Of a DNA stretch of 64,000 bases, positions 43,902 through 54,055 are shown piece by piece (the first letter of the stretch is position 1; each line of letters opens with the position of its first letter). The notes beneath the pieces are model-generated. The model worked only from the letters and a program-made list of their open reading frames with translations, made no database searches and had not been told where the DNA came from. Made by a program: the position numbers and the translations under genes. The stretch comes from an uncultured Cohaesibacter sp. GTDB lineage: Bacteria; Pseudomonadota; Alphaproteobacteria; Rhizobiales; Cohaesibacteraceae. The stretch covers positions 1,357,501 through 1,421,500 of the forward strand of contig NZ_OY762934.1 in the NCBI RefSeq assembly GCF_963667045.1. Direction: 5' to 3'.

Positions 43902-44630
43902 GTGCAATCCATGTCTTCTTCCCTCGATGCGCTCTGGAACCATCTCAGCGACAGTCCGCTGCTCTATCTCACGTTGACCCTGATTGCCTATCAGATCGGC
44001 CTGTTCCTCTATCAGAAGTCCGGTAAGAAGCCGCTGGTCAATCCGGTGCTGATCGCTATTGTGCTGCTGGTCGCGGTGCTGCTGATCACCGGGACGCCCT
44101 ATGACCGCTATTTTCAGGGCGCGCATTTCCTGCATTTCCTGCTCGGCCCGGCAACGGTGGCGCTGGCCATTCCGCTCTACCGGCAGTTTGAACAGGTGCG
44201 CAAGTCGGCACTGGCGATTGCCATCAGCCTGCTGACCGGCTCTGCCGTCTCGGCTGTGTCCGCGGTGCTGATCGCCTGGGCGCTTGGCGGCTCCGAACAA
44301 TCCTTCCTGTCGCTCGCCCCCAAGTCGGTGACCACGCCGGTGTCGATGGGCATCACGGAAGCGCTGGGCGGGGTTCCGTCACTGACCGCCGTACTCGTCA
44401 TCATTACGGGTATTCTGGGCGCGTCGCTCGGACCCACCGTGCTCAACATCGTTCGCGTCAAGAGCTGGGCCGCACGTGGCCTTGCCATTGGCACCGCAGC
44501 GCACGGCCTGGGCACGGCACGCAAGCTACAGGTGAACGAAGAGGCTGGTGCCTTCTCTGGCCTCGCCATGGGGCTCAATGCTCTGGCCACGGCAATCCTT
44601 CTACCCATCGTCTGGTACTGGATCTTCTGA
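43902..44630 (+). CDS. lrgB: LrgB-family membrane protein
   Basis: A protein of about 242 residues (GTG 43902, with AAGGAG seven bases before it; ATG 43911 is the alternative). Six or more hydrophobic segments are seen, with the LrgB signature blocks NPVLIAIVLL, FLLGPATVALAIPLYRQ, LAPKSVTTPVSMGITEALGG and AAHGLGTARKLQVNEEAGAFSGLAMGL. It is the partner of LrgA in the inner membrane. Because this bacterium also encodes pyruvate oxidase 0.5 kb away, a role in pyruvate handling is plausible but is inference. Confidence 0.93.
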   Translation: MQSMSSSLDALWNHLSDSPLLYLTLTLIAYQIGLFLYQKSGKKPLVNPVLIAIVLLVAVLLITGTPYDRYFQGAHFLHFLLGPATVALAIPLYRQFEQVRKSALAIAISLLTGSAVSAVSAVLIAWALGGSEQSFLSLAPKSVTTPVSMGITEALGGVPSLTAVLVIITGILGASLGPTVLNIVRVKSWAARGLAIGTAAHGLGTARKLQVNEEAGAFSGLAMGLNALATAILLPIVWYWIF

Positions 44631-44640
44631 CGATTGATCT

Positions 44641-44681
44641 TTCTCTCTGATTGCTGTTTTATAAAATACAATCAGAGAGAA
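44641..44681 (+). promoter_or_regulatory. hairpin sequestering the ribosome-binding site of the next gene
   Basis: TTCTCTCTGATTG (44641-44653) pairs perfectly with CAATCAGAGAGAA (44669-44681) over 13 bp, with an AT-rich loop. The only Shine-Dalgarno-like run before ATG 44686, AGAGAGA, lies inside the right arm, so translation is masked when the stem forms. There is no U-tract, which argues against a terminator. Confidence 0.6.
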
Positions 44682-44685
44682 TCTC

Positions 44686-45027
44686 ATGACACGCCAGACC
44701 AACAATAAAGTTATTCTATCCAATGTGCTGTTGATCGCCGTATTTCTGTTTCTTGTCCTCTACGGCGACGATCTCGGGCTGCAGGCTTTTGCCGGCACCA
44801 TGGTGCCCTTGTTCATCCTGTCGATTTTCGCAAGCTTGGTCTACGGCCTGTTTGCCCGCTTTGGCAGCTGGATATACCACTCTCTCCTCACCGATCCCCA
44901 TTGGCGCAAAAGCGTTGTGATGGACAAGCAGACAAAGCAGATGCGCTATTTCAAATCAATCGGAATTTATGTCCAAGCTTCAACCCCGGAAGTCCGACAA
45001 CTGGCAGACAGGTATCTGAAAGACTGA
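44686..45027 (+). CDS. small two-helix membrane protein, unrecognised
   Basis: A 113-residue protein. Two hydrophobic segments (about 8-26, VILSNVLLIAVFLFLVLYG, and 36-58, GTMVPLFILSIFASLVYGLF) are followed by a polar, basic C-terminal 50 residues (WRKSVVMDKQTKQMRYFKS). No family was recognised. It follows lrgB by 55 bases and may share its message, with its own translation gated by the hairpin upstream. ATG 44686 is the only reasonable start. Confidence 0.6.
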   Translation: MTRQTNNKVILSNVLLIAVFLFLVLYGDDLGLQAFAGTMVPLFILSIFASLVYGLFARFGSWIYHSLLTDPHWRKSVVMDKQTKQMRYFKSIGIYVQASTPEVRQLADRYLKD

Positions 45028-45046
45028 CTGAATGCTATCCATAGAA

Positions 45047-45079
45047 AACCCCGGCGGATCACCCTGATCCGTCGGGGTT
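45047..45079. terminator. bidirectional terminator between the membrane gene and poxB
   Basis: A 15-bp stem with one G-U pair (45047-45061 against 45065-45079) and a 3-base loop. TTTTCT follows on the minus strand, ATGTTTCT on the plus strand. Confidence 0.85.
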
Positions 45080-45108
45080 ATGTTTCTAATAGCGTTCGTG
45101 CGCGATGA

Positions 45109-46833
45109 TCAGCGCAGCCAGTTGGTCTTGGTCAGTTCCACCAGCTCTTCACCGCGGCCGGACAGGATGGCGCGCATCATATAGACGCTGAAGCCCTTGG
45201 CGTGTTCCACCTTGATTTTCGGCGGCATGGCGAGCTCTTGCTTGGCAACCATCACGTCGAGCAGACCCGGCCCCGGTTTGGCAAGAAACTCCGCGACCTT
45301 GGCTGGCAGGTCGGCGTCATCTTCCACGCGCATGCCGTCAATGCCGATGGCTTCGGCGATCTTGACGAAATCAGGGTCATTGAGGTCCGTGTCGTCGGAA
45401 ATATAACCGCCGGCCTTCATCTCCATGGCCACAAAGCCCAGAGACCGGTTATGGAAGACGACCATCTTGACCGGCAGGTTGAGCTGCCTGATAGTGAAAA
45501 TGTCACCCATCAGCATAGAGAAGCCGCCGTCACCACACAGCGCGATCACCTGACGATCAGGGCAGGCAGCCTGCGCGCCAATGGCCTGCACCATGGCGTT
45601 GGCCATGGAGCCGTGGTTGAAGGAGCCGATCAGGTTGCGTTTGCCGTTCATTTCGAGGTAGCGGGCCGCCCAGACAGTCGGCGTGCCAACGTCTGCGGTA
45701 AAGATTGCATTGTCTGATGCCTTCTCCCCGATAACCTTGGCCAGATATTGCGGATGGATATCGCTGTTCTTGCCGCTCGGTTTGGCAAGGTCGTCGAGGC
45801 CTTCCCGTGCCTTGCGGTAGTGCTTAACCGCTGTCTTGAGGAAACTGTCATCGCTCTTGACCTTCAGCTTGGGCAGCAGGGCTGCAAGGGTCGGCTTGAC
45901 CTGACCAATGAGGCCCAGATCGATCTGGGTGTGAGCGCCAAGCGCTTCTGGGCTGATGTCGACCTGTACGATTTTGGCATTGTCAGGATAGAAGGCGCGA
46001 TAGGGGAAACCTGAGCCGAGGATCACCAGCGTGTCGGCATTTTCCATGGCGTGATAGCCGGACGAAAAGCCGATGAGGCCGGTCATGCCGACGTCATAGG
46101 GGTTGTCCCATTCCACATGTTCCTTGCCGCGCAAGGCGTGGACTATGGGCGACTTGAGGGTTTCGGCCAGCTTGATGAGTTCGTCGTGGGCCCCGGCGCA
46201 ACCTGCGCCACACAACAGCGTCGGGCGTTTGGCACTGTTGAGGATGGCAGCCAGCTTGTCCAGTTCCTCTTCCGGCGGCAAGGAAACCGGCAGAGCAGGC
46301 TTTGACCAACGGACCTCGACATTTTCCGGCATCGGCTTCAGCGCCACGTCACCGGGCAGAACAACCACGGCGACACCCTTTTTCAGGATGGCGTTGCGCA
46401 TGGCCAGTTCCAGCACATAAGGCATCTGTTCGGGGGTGCTGACCAGCTCGCAGTAGACACTGCATTCCTTGAACAGTTCCTGCGGGTGGGTTTCCTGGAA
46501 ATAGCCGGAGCCGATTTCTGAGGACGGAATATGGGCAGCAATGGCCAGCACCGGCACATGGTTGCGCTGGCAGTCAAACAGGCCGTTGATCAGATGCAGG
46601 TTGCCGGGACCACATGACCCGGCGCAGACGGAAAGCGCGCCGGTCAATTGGGCTTCGGCACCGGCGGCGAAGGCGGCTGCTTCCTCGTGGCGGGTGCCCA
46701 TCCAGCGGATTTTCTTCTGGCGGTGCAGGCTGTCGCTGATGCCGTTTAGAGAGTCACCGGTGACCCCCCAGATGCGTTTGACACCGGCTTCGGCAAGGGT
46801 TCTTGCCACGAAATTGGCTATGGATTCGGTCAT
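45109..46833 (-). CDS. poxB: pyruvate:quinone oxidoreductase (pyruvate oxidase)
   Basis: A 574-residue thiamine-diphosphate flavoenzyme, the length of E. coli PoxB (572). It decarboxylates pyruvate to acetate and CO2 and passes electrons to ubiquinone at the membrane. The N-terminal Pyr domain has the activating Glu in [21 protein letters not shown]. The central FAD domain follows ([24 protein letters not shown]). The C-terminal PP domain has the ThDP motif [20 protein letters not shown] with a divalent-metal Asn later. The C-terminal lipid-binding tail is shorter in charge pattern than E. coli's, so membrane activation may differ. Single gene with a weak ribosome-binding site. Confidence 0.92.
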   Translation of the reverse strand: MTESIANFVARTLAEAGVKRIWGVTGDSLNGISDSLHRQKKIRWMGTRHEEAAAFAAGAEAQLTGALSVCAGSCGPGNLHLINGLFDCQRNHVPVLAIAAHIPSSEIGSGYFQETHPQELFKECSVYCELVSTPEQMPYVLELAMRNAILKKGVAVVVLPGDVALKPMPENVEVRWSKPALPVSLPPEEELDKLAAILNSAKRPTLLCGAGCAGAHDELIKLAETLKSPIVHALRGKEHVEWDNPYDVGMTGLIGFSSGYHAMENADTLVILGSGFPYRAFYPDNAKIVQVDISPEALGAHTQIDLGLIGQVKPTLAALLPKLKVKSDDSFLKTAVKHYRKAREGLDDLAKPSGKNSDIHPQYLAKVIGEKASDNAIFTADVGTPTVWAARYLEMNGKRNLIGSFNHGSMANAMVQAIGAQAACPDRQVIALCGDGGFSMLMGDIFTIRQLNLPVKMVVFHNRSLGFVAMEMKAGGYISDDTDLNDPDFVKIAEAIGIDGMRVEDDADLPAKVAEFLAKPGPGLLDVMVAKQELAMPPKIKVEHAKGFSVYMMRAILSGRGEELVELTKTNWLR

Positions 46834-47416
46834 GATACAGTCCCTAGGTCATGAATGGTCACTCATCTGGCCAAAGGCGATCATGAGGCGAGGCTTGCAA
46901 CGCGAGCCGGAGGATCGCTTGCGGGTCTCGGACATCCGCCAATGTCCAAACAAGTCAAATTGCTCAACTAAGCGCCTCGTGATCGGAAAAGATCACCTGC
47001 GCTCCAGGTCAACGCATGAATGCGGTATTGGTCCCGAAGAAAGGGCAAGCCTTTCGAAACAGATGCATTGCAGTGCGAGGATCCTTCTCCTGTCGCGCGT
47101 CAGAGGCTGTTTGGAGTATGGCGGGCGGCGATCGGAAAGGGTCCGACCTGTAGCATTTGATATCGGCCTGCTGGAGCCATTCGACAACAGGCAATCGATG
47201 AACGCGGACATGCTTTCGGTGCATACCTTAATGAACATGAGATGCATATTTGCATTCATGACGCAAGAAGCCGCAGAATACAGCCAGTTTGGCGCAGATA
47301 GTCTGCTACGATTCCCGCAGCATTGGCCTTGACCGGCGGCTGGCAAAAGGCGTTTAGCCCGAGCGGGGAGAAGGGATTAAGGGCGTGGCGGCACTTATCC
47401 TCTGATGCTCGACTAC
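46834..47416. other. gene-free interval between poxB and dxs
   Basis: About 580 bases, upstream of poxB and downstream of dxs. The open frames found here have no ribosome-binding site or family features. No terminator hairpin with a U-tract was found after dxs. Nothing else could be supported. Confidence 0.35.
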
Positions 47417-49345
47417 TCAGGCGATCTCGCCTGCTTCGATGGCGGCGTTGAGGTCCTTGCCCAGCGCTTCGAAGACAGCACGAATGATCCCGTCTGCATC
47501 AAGGCCATTTTCCTTGTACATGACGTCCGGTTTGTTGTGGTTGGTGTAGTGATCATCCATCGTCAGGGAGCGGATCTTGAGCGTGCCATCAAGCGCCCCC
47601 TCTGCGGCCAGCATATGCAGCACCTGCGAGCCGAAGCCGCCTACGGCACCTTCCTCGATGGTGATAAGCATGTCGTGGGTGCCGGCAAGCTTCAGGATCA
47701 TCTCGCGGTCCAAGGGCTTGGCAAAGCGCGCATCGGCGACAGTCGTGCTAAGTCCATAGCCTTCGAGCCGTTCGGCTGCATTGAGGCTTTCGGCAAGGCG
47801 CGTGCCAAGCGACAGGATGGCAACCTTGCTGCCTTCCTTGACGATGCGGCCCTTGCCGATTTCGAGCGGCACGCCTTCCTCCGGGATTTCGACACCAACG
47901 CCCTCACCACGCGGATAGCGGAAGGCAATCGGGCCATCATCATAGGCACGGGCCGTGGCGACCATATGCACCAGTTCAGCCTCGTCGCTGGCGGCCATCA
48001 CCACCATGTTTGGCAGGGCAGTAAGGAAGCCGATATCATAGACTCCGGCGTGGGTCGGTCCATCGGCACCGACGAACCCTGCCCGGTCGATCGGGAAACG
48101 CACCGGCAAATTCTGGATGGCCACATCATGCACCACCTGATCATAGGCGCGCTGCAGGAAGGTGGAGTAGAGGGCGCAGAATGGCTTGAGCCCCTCACAG
48201 GCGAGACCGGCAGCAAAAGTCACCGCATGCTGCTCGGCGATGCCGACATCGAAGGTGCGATCCGGGAACTGCTTTTCAAAGATATCGACGCCTGTTCCCG
48301 AAGGCATGGCAGCGGTCACAGCGACGACCGCCTTGTCCTTGGCGCCTTCTCTGGCAAGGCTCTCCCCGAAAATGCGGGTATAGCTTGGCGCATTGCTCGG
48401 CGGCTTGAGCTGGGCTCCGGTGACGACATCGAACTTGGACACACCGTGATACTTGTCACTGGCATGCTCGGCGGGGGCATAACCCTTGCCCTTCTGGGTG
48501 ACCACATGCACCAGAATCGGCCCCTTGTCGGTGTCACGCACATTGCGCAAGATCGGCAGCAGATGTTCCAGGTTGTGGCCGTCGATAGGGCCAACATAAT
48601 AGAAGCCCAGTTCCTCGAACAACGTGCCACCGGTCACGAAGGAGCGGGCGAATTCTTCTGCCTTGGCGGCCTTTTCCTTGAAAAACCGCGGCAGCTGGTG
48701 GGCCAGCTGCTTGGCGGCATCGCGCAAGGAAAGGAAGGTCTTGCCGGAAATGAGACGAGCCAGATAGGCGCTCATGGCACCGGTCGGCGGCGCAATCGAC
48801 ATGTCGTTGTCATTGAGAATCACGATGAGACGGCTATCGAGCGCCCCGGCATTGTTCATGGCTTCATAGGCCATGCCAGCGCTCATGGCACCATCGCCGA
48901 TAACAGCGATCACGTTGCGATCAACACCGTTGAGCTCTGACGCCATCTGCATGCCCAGCCCGGCAGAAATGGAGGTGGAGCTATGGCCGGTGCCAAAAGG
49001 ATCAAACTCGCTCTCGGAGCGCTTGGTGAAGCCGCTGAGACCACCGGGCTGACGCAAGGAGCGGATACGGTCCCGGCGACCGGTCAGAATCTTGTGCGGA
49101 TAGGACTGATGTCCCACATCCCAGATCAGGCGGTCGTGCGGGGTATTGAAAACATGATGCAGCGCAACGGTCAGTTCAACAACGCCCAAACCGGCCCCCA
49201 GATGCCCCCCGGTCACGGACACGGCATCAATCGTCTCGGTCCGAACGTCCTGAGCAAGCGCCTTGAGCTGCGCCATATCCATGGATCGAATGTCTTCAAT
49301 GGACTTGACGCTGTCGAGTGTGGGGGTCTTTGACAATTCCGTCAC
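47417..49345 (-). CDS. dxs: 1-deoxy-D-xylulose-5-phosphate synthase
   Basis: A 642-residue thiamine-diphosphate enzyme that condenses pyruvate with glyceraldehyde 3-phosphate, the first step of the non-mevalonate isoprenoid pathway and a branch toward thiamine and pyridoxal. N-terminal [18 protein letters not shown] holds the substrate His; the ThDP motif is [20 protein letters not shown] with the closing Asn. The transketolase central domain has [16 protein letters not shown] with the catalytic Glu, and [18 protein letters not shown]. The start appears to be GTG 49345. In many relatives dxs lies beside xseB and tlyA; here it stands alone. Confidence 0.97.
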   Translation of the reverse strand: MTELSKTPTLDSVKSIEDIRSMDMAQLKALAQDVRTETIDAVSVTGGHLGAGLGVVELTVALHHVFNTPHDRLIWDVGHQSYPHKILTGRRDRIRSLRQPGGLSGFTKRSESEFDPFGTGHSSTSISAGLGMQMASELNGVDRNVIAVIGDGAMSAGMAYEAMNNAGALDSRLIVILNDNDMSIAPPTGAMSAYLARLISGKTFLSLRDAAKQLAHQLPRFFKEKAAKAEEFARSFVTGGTLFEELGFYYVGPIDGHNLEHLLPILRNVRDTDKGPILVHVVTQKGKGYAPAEHASDKYHGVSKFDVVTGAQLKPPSNAPSYTRIFGESLAREGAKDKAVVAVTAAMPSGTGVDIFEKQFPDRTFDVGIAEQHAVTFAAGLACEGLKPFCALYSTFLQRAYDQVVHDVAIQNLPVRFPIDRAGFVGADGPTHAGVYDIGFLTALPNMVVMAASDEAELVHMVATARAYDDGPIAFRYPRGEGVGVEIPEEGVPLEIGKGRIVKEGSKVAILSLGTRLAESLNAAERLEGYGLSTTVADARFAKPLDREMILKLAGTHDMLITIEEGAVGGFGSQVLHMLAAEGALDGTLKIRSLTMDDHYTNHNKPDVMYKENGLDADGIIRAVFEALGKDLNAAIEAGEIA

Positions 49346-49698
49346 CTGTTATTCTTTGACGCGCGTTGCTGGGCGCTCGCCACTGGTTTTCCTTTTGAGC
49401 CATCGAACGCCTCAAATAAGGCATGATGAAGCCGCTGGTTTTTGCTTTCCAATCTACGCAGTCTACCATATATGCAACAAATTGAGACCAGAACTTGCAG
49501 TCTATTGGCAAACCTGACGTTCTCAGGTTTTGTCGCGCGTGACAAGAAGCCGAAAAATACAGCTCTGCCTCCCAATGTCTATAGGGAAAATGGGTATAGG
49601 GCAAGGACAGGGGCCATCGCCAAATGGTCACATTTGGCCAAGACTGGTGAAAAGCGGCAACAGCCGCAGTCCGGGGTCCTGACAGACCGTCTCGACAG
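49346..49698. other. intergenic region upstream of dxs
   Basis: About 350 bases between dxs and the TPR gene, both on the minus strand. No convincing promoter pair or coding frame was seen. Confidence 0.3.
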
Positions 49699-50331
49699 TC
49701 AGCCGAACAGGGATTTAAGCTTCCGCCAGCGACTGGTCTGGACTGGTTTTCTGTCAAGCTGCCGCTTGATGGCATCAACCATCCATTGGTCACCGTCGGC
49801 GAGCAAACCGGCCTTCTGTTGTGCCTGCAGGATATTGCCAGCGCAGATCAGAAGCCGCTTGCGGTTCCTTGCATCCACCTCCGCCATGCGACACTGGGCA
49901 ACCGCCAGATCGCGTCTCAGCCTTTGGCTCTCGGGAAAATGGAAGAGCATACGCTCGCGAATGGTTACCGCCTCGCCATAGGCCACCATAGCCGCAGCCT
50001 CATCACCCAAGGTTTTTCGAAAATTACCAATCCTGATCTGCAATTCGCTCAGTCTCAGCCGCAGGCCGGTCTGATCCTTGTGCAGGTCCAATAGTTGCCG
50101 ACAGCTCACAAGCGCCTCCTCAAAGGCGGCAAGGGCAGCCTGATCGGCTCCCGCCTCGGCATACCAGTCACCGATCCTCTCGTGGACTTCCATCAGATCG
50201 TGGCGATAGATACTGCTGATCGGGTCTGACAGCACGCGGACCGTGGCCTGATCAAGCGCTTCCTGCAGTTCCTTGCTGACCGGAGCGAGCACACGCACAC
50301 CTGATTGTAGAATCGATTCATCTGCCGCCAT
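49699..50331 (-). CDS. TPR-like helical repeat protein
   Basis: A 210-residue protein made of helix pairs. The pattern HERIGDWYAEAGADQAALAAFEEALVSCRQLL is followed by LRLRLSELQIRIGNFRKTLGDEAAAMVAYGEAVTIRERML: two to three tetratricopeptide units of the form often seen as 'xxxRIGDxxxxxGdxxxAlxxYexaLxIrexL' in effector or signalling proteins. The third unit degenerates into a basic C-terminal tail (RWRKLKSLFG). No catalytic domain or signal peptide is present. It is probably a scaffold or the C-terminal-type module of a larger family; no partner can be named. ATG 50331 fits, with no strong ribosome-binding site. Confidence 0.7.
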   Translation of the reverse strand: MAADESILQSGVRVLAPVSKELQEALDQATVRVLSDPISSIYRHDLMEVHERIGDWYAEAGADQAALAAFEEALVSCRQLLDLHKDQTGLRLRLSELQIRIGNFRKTLGDEAAAMVAYGEAVTIRERMLFHFPESQRLRRDLAVAQCRMAEVDARNRKRLLICAGNILQAQQKAGLLADGDQWMVDAIKRQLDRKPVQTSRWRKLKSLFG

Positions 50332-51028
50332 GAAAGCCCTTGCCGTCTCGTCGCTCTTCTACTTTGAAGTAACCCCGGCAATCCTGACGTCGCACCGCTT
50401 GGCTTCCGAGTATGAAATGCCTACCCTTCTGGACCTAAGAGCTTGAAGGAAAGGAACAAATTGTATTAATAGCAAATTTGTAAAGACTTTTTACAACAAC
50501 CGCTTGCATGTCCACAAAAGAATTTCGGTCTCAGACGCAACCGGCGAGCTGATCGAAGGCGGCCAGCCATCGGCCATTGCGCGAATCTCCTATCGCCATT
50601 GCTCCGGATTGCCCGAGGTGAAGGCAAGAGGAAGGAGAACTTCTGCTTCAGTGAAGGACAAAAATCCGGCAGAACATGCTCGGGGATCACGACTGATCTG
50701 TCCTGTCAGTGGTCTGGCTGACGATCCGTCGGCGTCACCGGTTCCTCTTTTCCATTGCCTTTGTGCCTCAGTTGGCCGCAACTGAAAACGATGCCCGCAC
50801 CGGCTTGCTGGCATCAAACGGAAGCGTATTTTGCAGGAAAGCTCAACCTGCTGTGCGCCAATCCACCATTTCCCCACGCCAAGCCGTCGCCACACCCAGC
50901 TGCTGGCTCCATCGCCATATCTGTGGCCTTCATGCCGCATGGGGAAAAATCCTGATTGACGCGCGGTGGGAAAACGGGCATGAATAGAAAGGAACATTTC
51001 ATGAACATTTATCACATTGGAGCTATCA
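50332..51028. other. gene-poor interval
   Basis: About 700 bases between the divergent TPR and VOC genes. An inverted repeat TTGTAAA/TTTACAA lies near 50478-50496 in an AT-rich stretch upstream of the TPR gene and could be an operator. A good AAAGGAAC site at about 50990 precedes an ATG at 51001 that is out of frame with the VOC gene. No gene was accepted. Confidence 0.35.
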
Positions 51029-51457
51029 ATGACCAGCGAACCACCCATCATCATGGCGCATGTTTCGATCGGCACCAACGACTTCCCCAAGGCCCGCGAT
51101 TTCTACAAGGCCCTGCTCCCCACGATCGGGGCGAAGGTCATCATGGAAGTCGACGTGCCCGGCGAGGTAGGAGCAGTTGCCTTTGGCAAGACCCATCCGG
51201 AATTCTGGGTGCAGACACCGCATGACCGCCAGACCGCAACCGTTGGCAACGGCGCGCATTTCGCCTTTCTTGCTCTGACTAAGGAGGCCGTTCACGCCTT
51301 TTGGGACAAGGCGCTGGAACTGGGCGCAACACCGGATGGTGAACCCGGTCCACGTCCCGATTACGGCGACCAGTATTACGGCTGTTTCGTAAGAGATCTC
51401 GACGGCAACAAGATCGAGGCCATGTTCTGGGGCGCGCACGAACAGTTCGAGGGGTGA
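51029..51457 (+). CDS. VOC-superfamily (glyoxalase/bleomycin-resistance fold) protein
   Basis: A 142-residue single-domain protein from ATG 51029 (GGAG six bases before). It has the two beta-alpha-beta3 halves: IMAHVSIGTNDFPKARDFYKALLP with the first metal His, the middle HFAFLALTKEAVHAFWDKALELGA with the second His, and the end YYGCFVRDLDGNKIEAMFW with the terminal Glu ligand. These proteins bind a metal and act as lyases, isomerases, dioxygenases or drug-binding proteins; nothing narrows this one. Single gene. Confidence 0.88.
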   Translation: MTSEPPIIMAHVSIGTNDFPKARDFYKALLPTIGAKVIMEVDVPGEVGAVAFGKTHPEFWVQTPHDRQTATVGNGAHFAFLALTKEAVHAFWDKALELGATPDGEPGPRPDYGDQYYGCFVRDLDGNKIEAMFWGAHEQFEG

Positions 51458-51681
51458 CAGGTGGGGCTTTGCAGCCCCTTTTGCCAAAAGGCCGGGCAGA
51501 ACGGTGCACTTGCGACAATAGCCGATTGCCGTGCTGCCCGGCCGGTCCTATCATCCGTCCCTGGCCCTCAGCCACTCTGCCCCCTGCCGAGGAATCTCTG
51601 CCCTTTGGCACTTCCAAAGGCCATGGGGCCGGCGATCCGCATCTCTCTGTTCGGTCTTTCCCCCTTTTCGTGAGGTCCGTC

Positions 51682-52314
51682 ATGTTCGAGCATTTTCCCT
51701 TTCTGGCCATCATTCTTGCTCTCACAGCGCTGACAATGGCTCCGGGAATGGATTCTGTGCTGGTACTGCGCAATGCGGCACGCGGCGGATTTGCCGATGG
51801 CTTTACCACCAGCTTCGGCATCTGTTCGGGGCTGTTTGTTCACGCAACGATTTCCGCGCTCGGGCTTTCCGTGATCCTCCTGCAGTCGGCCTATCTGTTC
51901 ATGGTCCTCAAATTCGCGGGAGCCCTGTTCATCATCTATCTGGCCAGCCAGTCTCTTCTGGCAGCATGGCGAGGTCATGGGCTGGTGATCGCACAGGAAG
52001 GTGGCCGCTCGGTGTCCCTGCTCACCGCCTATCGCGAGGGCATTCTGTCCAATGTGCTCAATCCCAAGCCGATTCTCTTCTACATGATGTTCCTGCCACA
52101 GTTCATCGACCCGACCCAATCGGCGCTCTGGCAGTCGCTGATGGTGGCGGCAATCCACTTCTTGCTGGGGATGATCTGGCAGGGTGGTCTGGCGTTGATG
52201 GTCCACAAGGCCCGCCGCTTCCTCGCCCGCCCGCTCGTGGCGCGCAGCCTCAATGGCGCAACCGGGCTGCTGCTGCTGGTTTTCGGCATCAAGCTGGCCC
52301 TCACCCACCGCTGA
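51682..52314 (+). CDS. LysE-superfamily (RhtB-type) exporter
   Basis: A 210-residue protein from ATG 51682 with GAGG upstream; an in-frame extension to 51454 is rejected. It has six hydrophobic segments. The RhtB-branch signature is MAPGMDSVLVLRNAARGGFADGFTTSFGICSG, with the conserved NPKPILFYMMFLPQFI stretch typical of homoserine/threonine/leucine exporters. It is distinct from the LysE/ArgO protein at 11195. Substrate not assigned. Confidence 0.9.
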   Translation: MFEHFPFLAIILALTALTMAPGMDSVLVLRNAARGGFADGFTTSFGICSGLFVHATISALGLSVILLQSAYLFMVLKFAGALFIIYLASQSLLAAWRGHGLVIAQEGGRSVSLLTAYREGILSNVLNPKPILFYMMFLPQFIDPTQSALWQSLMVAAIHFLLGMIWQGGLALMVHKARRFLARPLVARSLNGATGLLLLVFGIKLALTHR

Positions 52315-52525
52315 CCTCTGGCGCAATGGCTGCTGCCCGGAGGCTTTCTGCCGACTGGCCGTATGTACAACAAGACTGACGGCGACGGCTCGGTCACTGT
52401 GACGAACCTCATTCTTAAGCCTCATGTGCAGTTTCGTCCGGTTGACTTGTCGGCGCGGCTGTGAAAACTGAAGACTCTTTTGATGGCCTGTCGGTCTCCC
52501 GTTCATCCAGCTTCAGGAAAGCCCC

Positions 52526-53149
52526 ATGAAAGTATTCTTCCGCCTCGTCTCCTGGCTCCTCACAATTGTCGTCGCCATCGGACTGGGGTTTCTGATCTTT
52601 TCCTGGTACAGCAGCGAGTTGATGGTACAGAAGACCCAGCAGGGTCAGACCACAGTCCAGATTGGCGGCGATTTCTCCCTCACCGATCATACCGGCAAAC
52701 CGGTCACCTATGCGGACTTTGCCGACAAGCCCATGGCGATCTATTTCGGCTACACCTTCTGTCCGGACGTCTGCCCGACAACCCTCAGCGAAATGACCCT
52801 GTGGGTGGATGAGTTGGGGGAAGACGCCAAGAAGATGAATTTCGTCTTCATAACGGTCGACCCCGAGCGCGACACGCAGGAGGCCTTGAGCGACTATGTC
52901 AACGCCTTCTTTGATCAGCTCATCGGCCTCAGGGGCACCCGCGAACAGACCGATGCCGTGATCAGTGCCTACAAGGTCTATGCCCAAAAAGTGGAAGACG
53001 AAAGCGACGATGGCGACTATGTCATGGATCACACCGCGTCAGTGTTCCTGATGAAAAAGGGTGGCGAATTCTCCGGCACCATCGCCTATGGCGAGGATCA
53101 TGACAGCGCCGTCAAGAAACTGCGCAACCTGATTGCCAGCGCCCAATAG
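52526..53149 (+). CDS. SCO1/SenC-family copper chaperone
   Basis: A 207-residue thioredoxin-fold protein. An N-terminal membrane anchor (about 5-27, FRLVSWLLTIVVAIGLGFLIF) puts the domain in the periplasm. The copper-binding CxxxC reads FCPDVCPTTLSEM, and the third ligand is the His in MDHTASVFLM. SCO proteins deliver copper to the CuA site of cytochrome c oxidase or act in thiol redox around it. No oxidase genes are present here. It starts with ATG 52526 and is followed by tlyA in the same direction. Confidence 0.92.
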   Translation: MKVFFRLVSWLLTIVVAIGLGFLIFSWYSSELMVQKTQQGQTTVQIGGDFSLTDHTGKPVTYADFADKPMAIYFGYTFCPDVCPTTLSEMTLWVDELGEDAKKMNFVFITVDPERDTQEALSDYVNAFFDQLIGLRGTREQTDAVISAYKVYAQKVEDESDDGDYVMDHTASVFLMKKGGEFSGTIAYGEDHDSAVKKLRNLIASAQ

Positions 53150-53248
53150 CACTGGATAGCACTGGCATCCCGGTATGCCCCCTTGATTTGCCCGCCTCTG
53201 CGCTCTATTGACGGTGCGTCATTGAAAGAGCATGCGAGGACAAACGCC

Positions 53249-54004
53249 ATGGTCAAACTGCGCCTTGATCAGGCACTGGTAGAACGCGGCCTTTGCGCCA
53301 GCCGTGCGCGGGCGCGGGACGTGATCAAACGCGGCTTTGCGCTGGTGGATGGTCAGCCTGCGGCCAAGGCAAGCCAGATGGTCGGGCCTGAGGCGGCCCT
53401 TGCCATCAATGATCCGGCAGCGGGTTATGTTTCGCGGGCAGCTCTCAAGCTGATTGGCGGCCTTGACCATTTCGGCTTTGATCCGACGGGACGGATCGCC
53501 GTCGACATCGGCGCATCGACAGGAGGCTTCTGTCAGGTGCTGCTGGAGCGCGGGGCGAGCGAGGTCTATGGCATTGATGTCGGCCACGACCAGATGCATC
53601 CGAGCCTGCTGGCCAACCCAGCCCTTCATTCGCTGGAAGGCGTGAACGCCCGCTATCTGGACAGAAGCCATGTGCCGATGCCGTTTAGCGCTCTGGTCAG
53701 CGATGTTTCCTTCATTTCGCTCAAGCTGGCCCTGCCAGCGGCGCTTTCCATGTCAGATCAAGGCAGCTTTGCAGTGCTGCTGGTCAAGCCACAGTTCGAA
53801 GTGGGCAAGGACGGTATCGGCAAGGGCGGACTGGTGCGGGATGCGGCAGAAGGCGAACGGGCAGCACAGGTCATCGCCAACTGGCTTGATGGCAACGAGG
53901 ATGCGGCCACGGCTGGCTGGACCGTTCGGGATCTCATCCCCTCGCCCATTCTCGGCGGTGATGGCAACAAGGAATATCTGCTCGGCGCGATCAAGACAGG
54001 CTGA
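53249..54004 (+). CDS. tlyA: TlyA-family rRNA 2'-O-methyltransferase / hemolysin-like protein
   Basis: A 251-residue protein from ATG 53249 (GAGGA upstream). An N-terminal S4 RNA-binding domain (KLRLDQALVERGLCASRARARDVIKRG, residues 3-29) is followed by a Rossmann methyltransferase with VDIGASTGGFCQVLLERGASEVYGIDVG as the SAM site and LLVKPQFEVGKDGIGKGG near 180-197. TlyA methylates 16S and/or 23S rRNA at cytidine 2'-O, as in mycobacteria; some proteobacterial members have only one target. Convergent with ubiA. Confidence 0.92.
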   Translation: MVKLRLDQALVERGLCASRARARDVIKRGFALVDGQPAAKASQMVGPEAALAINDPAAGYVSRAALKLIGGLDHFGFDPTGRIAVDIGASTGGFCQVLLERGASEVYGIDVGHDQMHPSLLANPALHSLEGVNARYLDRSHVPMPFSALVSDVSFISLKLALPAALSMSDQGSFAVLLVKPQFEVGKDGIGKGGLVRDAAEGERAAQVIANWLDGNEDAATAGWTVRDLIPSPILGGDGNKEYLLGAIKTG

Positions 54005-54055
54005 AACCCTCCCCTGACGCGTTCAGCGGACTGGAAGGAAAGCTCCGGACGGGTC

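Noticed and set aside
51001-51225. Open frame starting at ATG 51001 with a good Shine-Dalgarno
   Set aside because: It overlaps most of the VOC gene in another frame and has no family features; the VOC start has its own GGAG. The strong upstream site remains odd but does not make a gene.
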